Source: Candidatus Tayloriibacteriota bacterium (GTDB taxonomy: Bacteria; Patescibacteriota; Minisyncoccia; Phycocordibacterales; PALSA-1337). Taken from it: a DNA stretch of 7,191 nt. Positions within the stretch are counted from its first letter, which is position 1. The number at the start of each line of letters is the position of its first letter. Shown one piece after another: positions 1-4,646 of this stretch. Made by a program: the position numbers and the translations under genes. Location of the stretch: positions 1 to 7,191 of the forward strand of contig JAPLZH010000031.1 of assembly GCA_026395105.1 (NCBI GenBank), in the 5' to 3' direction. The notes beneath the pieces are model-generated. The model did no database searches, was not told the origin of the DNA, and saw only the letters and a program-made list of their open reading frames with translations.

Positions 1-14
1 CTGACTAAAAATTG

Positions 15-23
15 TGCTAGAAT
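15..23 (+). promoter_or_regulatory. Extended -10 promoter element for a small transcript
   Basis: TG (15-16), one base, then TAGAAT (18-23) matches the extended -10 pattern seen at other promoters in this window. A -35 with a 17 bp spacer would fall just before base 1, so it cannot be read. Transcription would start near base 30, just ahead of a structured segment that ends in a U-tract. Confidence 0.4.
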
Positions 24-29
24 AATGCA

Positions 30-106
30 TACGAAAGAGCCCTTAGGCAGTATTAAGTTGATAATGGTTTCGATAAACATATTATCCCTTATCCTAAGGG
101 TTTTTT
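30..106 (+). ncRNA. Candidate small structured RNA ending in an intrinsic terminator
   Basis: An outer 8 bp stem CCCTTAGG (40-47) / CCTAAGGG (93-100) is followed directly by six T (101-106), the form of a Rho-independent terminator. Inside it is a second hairpin: 60-67 pairs with 78-86 and 68-70 with 75-77, about 11 pairs with one bulged A (79) and the loop CGAT (71-74). With the extended -10 at 15-23, this predicts a transcript of about 76 nt. I do not recognise the family; it has no 6S, SRP, tmRNA or riboswitch signature that I can see. The alternative is simply the terminator of a gene lying upstream of the window. Confidence 0.4.
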
Positions 107-165
107 CTATGTGGAGGGATTTTTAAGCGGACACTAGTGAAAAGGGGAGCATTTTTATAAATAAA

Positions 166-194
166 AATGGTCAGAAGCGTGAGCCCTGACCATT
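166..194 (-). terminator. Rho-independent terminator of the HAF/VPDxG gene
   Basis: Read on the minus strand, AATGGTCAG and CTGACCATT form a 9 bp stem around an 11-nt loop. The stem runs straight into a T-rich tract (TTTTTATTTAT, down to about 155). It lies about 60 nt after the minus-strand stop codon at 253-255, as expected for a monocistronic gene. Confidence 0.75.
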
Positions 195-201
195 ACTGAG
201 T

Positions 202-221
202 GGAAGTCCCGAAGGACTTCC
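202..221 (-). other. 3'-UTR hairpin with a cUUCGg tetraloop
   Basis: GGAAGTCC (202-209) and GGACTTCC (214-221) are perfect complements. On the minus strand the four loop bases read TTCG closed by a C-G pair, the exceptionally stable cUUCGg tetraloop. It sits between the stop codon of the minus-strand gene and its terminator, so it probably shields the mRNA 3' end. Confidence 0.55.
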
Positions 222-235
222 GAAGAACTTCCGAA
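214..235. repeat. Two tandem 11-bp units (RRACTTCCGAA)
   Basis: Bases 214-224 and 225-235 are two adjacent 11-mers that share ACTTCCGAA and differ only in the first two bases. The same ACTTCC core recurs at 268-273, and its complement GGAAGT at 202-207 and 241-246. The copies allow several alternative hairpins around the 3' end of the minus-strand gene. Confidence 0.5.
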
Positions 236-252
236 AAACTGGAAGTGTGCGA

Positions 253-1176
253 CTACCCACACTGAAACTTCCGCTCCTTCCGTCCAAAGTAGACGACGAA
301 AGGAAGAACCGCCCCGAGTAGGTAGGCGGATGCACCTGCATCCGGGACATTATTTCCCGGAAAATCCTGGCTGTATACACCGGCGGCCAGGCGGTATTCC
401 TGACCTGAGGCGTCACTTACTAATAGCGCTCCTCCAGCACTCGTGGCCTGAATATCGACGATATCGATTCCGGGCGGTATCATTAGACTCAGGGCCACCA
501 TCTGATACTGACCCATATCATTAGGTTTCCCGATGGCTACTACCCCCCCCGTCTTTCCTGAGAGTTTTCCTTCGTCACTGATGCCGTTTAATAGGGTGTT
601 TCCACCGAGGCCTATGACCCGTGTCAAAGTCCCCGTAGCCATGTCATAGACCACACCAGAGCGAACTCCACCTGATTTGGTCAAATTAATGGCTATTTGG
701 TTTTGGTTATTTATACTAACCGCCGTCGCTGCCAAAGCACCAAATGTCCCTAGTGGAGTAAATACTCCACCTTGGTACACGAAGGCGCTCGGTGCGCCTT
801 CTGGAGTATTCACACTCCCGACCACCACACCGGATTCGTTAACATCGGTGGCGAAGCCACCAATGTTAGACAACTCAGTGTAGACACCGGTTGCCATGTT
901 CCAGACCATAGGCGTCCCGGTAAGGGACTGACCTGCGGCCATCTGGGAACTCATACCCAGGATACTCATTCTCAGACCGGGACTAAAACCTTCGAATTTC
1001 CCTGGCCCGCCACTATTATAGAAAAAGGCTGGGTCATTTCCCACCGCCCCCCCGTACAGCCCCTCATTCATGGCCACCACCCTACTTCCCGCTGGGAAAG
1101 TGAGTGGGATGAGATCACCAGCCGATAACCCCGAGGTTACCGCCACAAATAATAATGACATTAATAGTCTTTTCAT
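253..1176 (-). CDS. Secreted HAF-repeat protein with VPDxG-CTERM (exosortase-type) sorting tail
   Basis: This is a predicted exported 307-residue surface protein of unknown function. An N-terminal signal peptide (MKRLLMSLLF, cleavage probably after a GLSA-like site near residue 19) leads into four similar units of about 42 residues starting near 49, 89, 131 and 174. Each has the pattern hydrophobic-YxxG.hTxL..hGG..s.VxxInxxGxVVG, typical of extracellular HAF repeats, which probably fold as beta blades. The C-terminus is tripartite: VPDAG (277-281), a hydrophobic stretch (284-298) and a basic cluster RKERK (299-303). This matches VPDSG/PEP-CTERM sorting signals, which are cut by an exosortase in Verrucomicrobia- and Lentisphaera-like Gram-negatives. 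No exosortase is in the window. I chose ATG 1176 because the signal peptide starts there; a TTG at 1209 would add 11 charged residues. The gene is richer in G+C than its neighbours, with many GGG, GTG and GCC codons. It stands alone with its own promoter and terminator. Transfer or an assembly join is possible. Confidence 0.8.
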   Translation of the reverse strand: MKRLLMSLLFVAVTSGLSAGDLIPLTFPAGSRVVAMNEGLYGGAVGNDPAFFYNSGGPGKFEGFSPGLRMSILGMSSQMAAGQSLTGTPMVWNMATGVYTELSNIGGFATDVNESGVVVGSVNTPEGAPSAFVYQGGVFTPLGTFGALAATAVSINNQNQIAINLTKSGGVRSGVVYDMATGTLTRVIGLGGNTLLNGISDEGKLSGKTGGVVAIGKPNDMGQYQMVALSLMIPPGIDIVDIQATSAGGALLVSDASGQEYRLAAGVYSQDFPGNNVPDAGASAYLLGAVLPFVVYFGRKERKFQCG

Positions 1177-1267
1177 ATCATCCGTCGTTTTTCTTCTTAC
1201 CACTACCAAACTTTCAAAGTGCTAGCCAGATGCAAACGCAAAGGCCAGTTTTTGAACAGCTTCCGTA

Positions 1268-1295
1268 ATATTACCATTATCATACCGTCTGTCAA
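1268..1295 (-). promoter_or_regulatory. Promoter of the HAF/VPDxG gene
   Basis: On the minus strand a perfect TTGACA (1295-1290) is followed by 16 bp and TAATAT (1273-1268), with TG one base ahead of the -10. Transcription would start near 1261, leaving a leader of about 85 nt before ATG 1176. The only ribosome-binding candidate is a weak GACGGA a few bases before the start. Confidence 0.6.
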
Positions 1296-1354
1296 CATTA
1301 TAAACGAGGATAAACTAAGCCAGATTAATTCCTGCTTAAGTACTGATTAAGTCC

Positions 1355-1383
1355 TTGCCTCTAAAATAGAGTTATGGTAACAT
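1355..1383 (+). promoter_or_regulatory. rpsU promoter, leaderless configuration
   Basis: TTGCCT (1355-1360), 17 bp, then TAACAT (1378-1383) preceded by TGG, an extended -10. The rpsU ATG begins at 1393, only 9 nt beyond the -10 hexamer, so the predicted start site lies within about 3 nt of the start codon. The same TTGCCT and 17 bp geometry recurs at ftsZ. Confidence 0.6.
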
Positions 1384-1392
1384 GCTAACACA

Positions 1393-1638
1393 ATGATTAA
1401 TGCAGAAGTATCACGTAACCATAACGAGTCCACCGCGAGTATTATCCGCAGGTTTACACGTAAGGTTCAGGGCGCTGGAATATTAAACCGCGTCAGAGGT
1501 ATTCGATATGCCGCTAGAGTCCTTTCTCACTATAAAGTAAAGGCAAAAACTCTAAAGTCCATAAAGAGAAAAGAAGAAGTTACCCAGCTCATAAAGATGG
1601 GAAAGATGGTAGACAAAATGCACGGCGGAACTAAGTAG
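1393..1638 (+). CDS. rpsU: Small ribosomal subunit protein bS21
   Basis: An 81-residue, very basic protein. Residues about 12-60 follow the bS21 pattern: an acidic/Ser start (NEST), then RRFTRKVQGAGIL, then RGIRYAARV and a run of Lys/Arg. bS21 binds the 30S platform near the 16S rRNA 3' end and helps initiation. The protein is somewhat longer than the usual 55-75 residues because of a Lys/Met-rich tail (61-81) that I do not recognise. No Shine-Dalgarno sequence precedes the ATG, and the promoter -10 ends 9 nt upstream, so the mRNA is probably leaderless. The stop codon is one base before ybeY, so the two are almost certainly cotranscribed and possibly translationally coupled. The family call is by motif; the sequence is fairly divergent. 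Confidence 0.8.
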   Translation: MINAEVSRNHNESTASIIRRFTRKVQGAGILNRVRGIRYAARVLSHYKVKAKTLKSIKRKEEVTQLIKMGKMVDKMHGGTK

Positions 1639-1639
1639 T

Positions 1640-2035
1640 ATGACTAGTGCGTCAGATTCTAACTTTTTAATAGAAAATTCAGTAAAAGCTAAGCTTCCGA
1701 GCTTAGCTTTTGTCGCCATAAAAGACACGGTTCTCGGTAAAAAATACTCGCTCGCACTACACATAGTAGATGAGGCGGAAATAAAAAGATTAAATTCTAC
1801 ATATAGAAAAATAGATGAGGTCACAGACATTCTAAGCTTCCCCATTTCAGAAGACACTGGAGAAATTTTCATAAATTTAGATAAGACAAAAACGGAAGCA
1901 GTGAAATTCGAAAGGACTTTTGAAAATTTCTTCGCTTACTTATTTATCCACGGTTTAGTGCATTTGAAAGGACACGACCATAGTAGTACAATGGAGAGTA
2001 TAGAGAAACGCATTCGCAGTAAATTTCATATATAG
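1640..2035 (+). CDS. ybeY: Endoribonuclease / rRNA maturation factor YbeY
   Basis: A 131-residue single-domain metalloprotein of the UPF0054/YbeY family, which acts in 16S rRNA 3'-end maturation and ribosome quality control in the cytoplasm. The zinc motif H-x3-H-x5-H is complete: HGLVHLKGHDH, residues 104-114, with His104, His108 and His114. The conserved segment with Arg56 and DEVTDILSFP (59-68) is also present. It is slightly shorter than the usual roughly 150 residues because the N-terminus is abbreviated. The start is one base after the rpsU stop. There is no good Shine-Dalgarno sequence, so translation probably relies on ribosomes finishing rpsU. Pairing with bS21 makes sense, since both act at the 30S platform close to the 16S 3' end. 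Confidence 0.93.
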   Translation: MTSASDSNFLIENSVKAKLPSLAFVAIKDTVLGKKYSLALHIVDEAEIKRLNSTYRKIDEVTDILSFPISEDTGEIFINLDKTKTEAVKFERTFENFFAYLFIHGLVHLKGHDHSSTMESIEKRIRSKFHI

Positions 2036-2072
2036 CACACTTATAGTTCACGGCTCGCGTTTCCATTTATAA

Positions 2073-3257
2073 ATGTCCAAAAGCATTATTACAGGTGTAG
2101 ATGTAGGAACGTATTACGTAAAAGTCGTAGTAGTAGATACTTCGCGTCTAAATGATAAAAAAATGCCAGTTGTTTTAGCGACCGGAATGGCCGAGACGAA
2201 AGGACTTCGTCACGGATATATAGTTCATCATACTGAGGTCGTTAAAAGTATAAAAGCAGCTATAGCACAGGCTGAAAAAATAGCAAAAATTCCTTTAAAG
2301 AGAGCATATATTTCCGTCGGTGGTATCGGACTTCAGAGTATTACTCTAAACGGCTCCACTTCAGTCACGAGGGCAGATCTAGAAATTACGAAATTAGACA
2401 TAGCAAAGGCACAGGAAATCGCAGAAGCAGAAATGCCGAGTTCTTTTGCCATGAACAGAAAAATCGTCCACACTATTCCTATTCAGTATAAAATAGATAG
2501 CAAAGTAGTGCTCGGAAATCCTGAAGGAATGCGCGGAACGAAGCTAGAAGTGAAAATGCATTTCATCACCTGCCTCGAACAGCATGTGAGCGAACTTATT
2601 CAGGCTGCCGAAGAAGCGGGACTGGAAGTGTTAGATGTCATGGCAGCGCCGATAGCCGCTAGCTTAGTCACTCTTACGAAAGCACAGAAAATCGCAGGAT
2701 GTGTTTTAGCAAACATAGGAGCGGAGACAGTTTCTATCGCCGTATTCGAAGATAATTTGCCGATTTCTATAGAAGTTTTTCCAATAGGCTCGACGGATAT
2801 TACAAATGACATTGCGCTCGGACTAAAAGTACCGCTAGAAGAAGCAGAGCAAATAAAGATTGGCAGAATCGCCGGAACTTCATATCCACGAAGAAAAATA
2901 GAGGAAATCGTTTCTGCTCGCCTTTCGGATATCTTTGAACTTATAGAAGCACATTTGAAAAAACTCGGTCGCGGTGGCCTACTACCCGCTGGAATTATCA
3001 TAGCCGGTGGTGGCTCTGGCCTCTCAAATATAGAGGATTTAGCTAAAGCGGCCCTTAAATTACCTTCTAGAGTGGCTAATATAGGCGGTGGAACGGAAAT
3101 TAAAGAAAGTGTGAAGGAATCCACATGGGCTGTGGCATACGGCCTTTGTTTATTCGGTATGCATGCAGATGAGGGGCAAAGCGTGGACGCTGGATCTTAC
3201 CTTATTAGGAAGACTAGGAACAACTTTGTCAACTGGCTCAAACAATTTTTGCCTTAA
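2073..3257 (+). CDS. ftsA: Cell division protein FtsA
   Basis: A 394-residue actin-fold protein that tethers FtsZ filaments to the membrane. Visible parts are phosphate-1 GVDVGT (8-13), the 1C domain around 80-160 (ISVGG, then DI..A..IAEAE), the phosphate-2 region (210-224), the PIGSTDITNDIALGL segment (237-251) and the adenosine motif AGGGSGL (311-317). It ends in a short amphipathic helix (NFVNWLKQFLP, 384-394), the membrane-targeting sequence. Phosphate-2 reads NIGAET instead of the usual DIGGGT, so nucleotide handling may differ, although this loop varies across the family. The ATG follows an in-frame TAA directly, has no Shine-Dalgarno sequence and has no other nearby start. The 37 nt gap after ybeY suggests cotranscription; a weak TATAGT at 2042-2047 could add a promoter. 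The last codons contain the ftsZ -35 element. Confidence 0.95.
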   Translation: MSKSIITGVDVGTYYVKVVVVDTSRLNDKKMPVVLATGMAETKGLRHGYIVHHTEVVKSIKAAIAQAEKIAKIPLKRAYISVGGIGLQSITLNGSTSVTRADLEITKLDIAKAQEIAEAEMPSSFAMNRKIVHTIPIQYKIDSKVVLGNPEGMRGTKLEVKMHFITCLEQHVSELIQAAEEAGLEVLDVMAAPIAASLVTLTKAQKIAGCVLANIGAETVSIAVFEDNLPISIEVFPIGSTDITNDIALGLKVPLEEAEQIKIGRIAGTSYPRRKIEEIVSARLSDIFELIEAHLKKLGRGGLLPAGIIIAGGGSGLSNIEDLAKAALKLPSRVANIGGGTEIKESVKESTWAVAYGLCLFGMHADEGQSVDAGSYLIRKTRNNFVNWLKQFLP

Positions 3258-3277
3258 TTCTGCCCTTCTGATATGAT
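3249..3277 (+). promoter_or_regulatory. ftsZ promoter embedded in the end of ftsA
   Basis: TTGCCT (3249-3254) lies in the last codons of ftsA. After 17 bp comes TATGAT (3272-3277), preceded by TGA, a full extended -10. The predicted start site near 3284 lies downstream of the ATG-ATG pair at 3273-3278, so that pair could not serve as start on this transcript. This supports ATG 3306 as the translation start and lets ftsZ be expressed in excess of ftsA. Confidence 0.6.
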
Positions 3278-3305
3278 GGAGAAATCAATAACCACACAAA
3301 GGACT

Positions 3306-4511
3306 ATGCCTAATATTACTCCAGAAATAGAGACGTTCGCACGAATAAAAGTTATCGGTGTCGGCGGATCAGGAAAGAATGCAGTGAATCACATGATCAA
3401 CTCCAAAGTTCGAGGCGTTGATTTTATTTCCGTAAACACAGATGCTCAGGATCTTCACCATTCATTGGCGAAGAAGAAAATTCACATAGGTAAAAATTTA
3501 ACACGTGGCCTCGGTACTGGAATGAATCCAGAACTCGGAAAGCGTGCGGTTGAGGAAACTCGTGAAGAAGTTCAGGAAGCTATTAAAGGCGCTGATATGG
3601 TTTTCATAGCCGGAGGACTAGGAGGCGGTACCTGCTCTGGTGCATCGCCGACTGTTGCTAGGATAGCGAAGGAACTCGGTGCGCTAACTGTGGCCGTAGT
3701 TACTAAGCCATTCTTCTTCGAAGGTAGAAAGAGGCTTCAAGTAGCAGATGATGCTTTAAGCGAACTCAGAAAAGAGGTAGACGCTATAATCATTATTCCA
3801 AACGACCGTCTTCTTAAAATTATAGATAAAAACACTACGGCAAAGAATGCCTTTGCAATGTGTGATGAAATCCTCCGCCAGGCAGTTGAGGGCATTTCTG
3901 ATTTGATTACTACACCGGGAATGATAAACATAGACTTTGCCGACATTCGCGCTGTTATGGAAAATGCTGGATCAGCCCTTATGGGAATCGGCGCAGCTAC
4001 TGGAGAAAACCGCGCTGTCGAAGCGGCTAAACAGGCTATTAATTCCCCATTACTCGATCTCTCTATTCAGGGGGCAAAGGGTGTTCTATTCTCTATCGCT
4101 GGTGGTGAAGACCTAACAATGTTTGAAATTCAGGATGCCGCTAAGATAATTACTGAGTCAATAGACCCACAGGCAAAGGTTATTTACGGTACAGTTATCA
4201 GTGATAAGTTAAAGAAAAATGAGGTTCGTATCACCGTCATCGCCTCAGGCTTTCCAGAAAATCAGGGTGCTGATGGACAAATGAATGCCGAAAGTTCAAT
4301 GCCTCTTTTCGAATCAAAGCCATCTCAGAAAATAGAAGTTCGCACAGAACCAGAAGAGCGAAAGTCCAGATTCTTCTCATCTTCCCCAGCTCCAGTTCAG
4401 CCGAAGGAAGTAAAGGTGGAGGAAAAGAAGGAGGCTCCGAAGCCGTCTGTAGATGATGAGGATGATTGGGGTGCTGTACCTGCATTTCTACGCAGATCCA
4501 AAATCAAATAG
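3306..4511 (+). CDS. ftsZ: Cell division GTPase FtsZ
   Basis: A 401-residue tubulin-like GTPase that polymerises into the division ring. In order: nucleotide-binding KVIGVGGSGKNAVNHM (15-30), NTDAQ (44-48), the tubulin signature region (106-112), the KPFFFEGRKR strand-loop (134-143), IIPNDRLL (163-170), the catalytic T7 loop NIDFAD (208-213), a charged linker (about 320-388) and the conserved C-terminal peptide AVPAFLRR (390-397) that binds FtsA. The signature reads GGGTCSGASP, with Cys110 in place of the normally invariant Gly. ATG 3306 is preceded by AAAGGA (3298-3303) and gives the usual short N-terminus. An in-frame ATG at 3273 would add 11 residues but sits inside the -10 element. ftsZ is probably transcribed both from this promoter and by readthrough from ftsA. 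Confidence 0.96.
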   Translation: MPNITPEIETFARIKVIGVGGSGKNAVNHMINSKVRGVDFISVNTDAQDLHHSLAKKKIHIGKNLTRGLGTGMNPELGKRAVEETREEVQEAIKGADMVFIAGGLGGGTCSGASPTVARIAKELGALTVAVVTKPFFFEGRKRLQVADDALSELRKEVDAIIIIPNDRLLKIIDKNTTAKNAFAMCDEILRQAVEGISDLITTPGMINIDFADIRAVMENAGSALMGIGAATGENRAVEAAKQAINSPLLDLSIQGAKGVLFSIAGGEDLTMFEIQDAAKIITESIDPQAKVIYGTVISDKLKKNEVRITVIASGFPENQGADGQMNAESSMPLFESKPSQKIEVRTEPEERKSRFFSSSPAPVQPKEVKVEEKKEAPKPSVDDEDDWGAVPAFLRRSKIK

Positions 4512-4549
4512 AGAAAAAGCCTAAAAAAGATATATCCGTTGCCACGCAT

Positions 4550-4568
4550 AAAACTCTGGTGAGTTTTT
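4550..4568 (+). terminator. Weak intrinsic terminator after ftsZ
   Basis: AAAACTC (4550-4556), the loop TGGT and GAGTTTT (4561-4567) form a 7 bp stem whose 3' arm merges into TTTTT (4564-4568). It lies about 40 nt after the ftsZ stop. The stem has only two G-C pairs, so termination may be partial. Confidence 0.45.
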
Positions 4569-4602
4569 GCTCTGCTCGGCCCGTCGGCCTGCGCAAGGGC
4601 AC
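4569..4602. other. GC-rich inverted-repeat spacer between ftsZ and trxB
   Basis: This short island is far more G+C-rich than its surroundings. It contains GGCC (4578-4581), CGTC and GGCC (4586-4589), a 4 bp stem, flanked by TTGC (4567-4570) and GCAA (4593-4596), which can also pair. It carries no open reading frame of note. It may strengthen the weak terminator just upstream or be an intergenic repeat unit. Confidence 0.35.
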
Positions 4603-4631
4603 AGAAGTATCTAATTTTTAACTTTTTCGTG

Positions 4632-4637
4632 TATAAT
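4632..4637 (+). promoter_or_regulatory. trxB -10 element, leaderless configuration
   Basis: A perfect TATAAT with TG immediately before it ends 9 nt ahead of the ATG at 4647. The predicted start site falls within about 3 nt of the ATG, the same spacing as at rpsU. I see no convincing -35. Confidence 0.6.
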
Positions 4638-4646
4638 ATGTGAATT

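Noticed and set aside
1..126. An open stretch in frame 1, including ATG at 25, ending at TAA 124-126 (33 codons from the ATG)
   Set aside because: The ATG falls before the predicted transcription start, no ribosome-binding site is seen, and the terminator hairpin with its T-tract lies inside the frame. It could be the tail of an upstream gene, but nothing supports that.
677..1128. Plus-strand open frames opposite the HAF gene
   Set aside because: They lie fully inside the minus-strand gene, which has a signal peptide, repeats and a sorting tail. Their translations look like random mirror sequence.
1209..1253. A possible sigma-54 promoter (TGG with a later TTTGCA) ahead of the HAF gene
   Set aside because: The GG to GC spacing is 11 rather than the required 10, and the TTGACA/TAATAT promoter further upstream is better.
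2600..3124. A 174-residue minus-strand open frame opposite ftsA
   Set aside because: Its Ser/Pro/Ile-rich composition is what the complement of a coding gene gives. ftsA is unmistakable on the other strand.
3273..3305. ATG-ATG at 3273 as the ftsZ start
   Set aside because: It overlaps the -10 of a good promoter and would add 11 residues not typical of FtsZ. ATG 3306 is preferred, though readthrough transcripts from ftsA could still use it.
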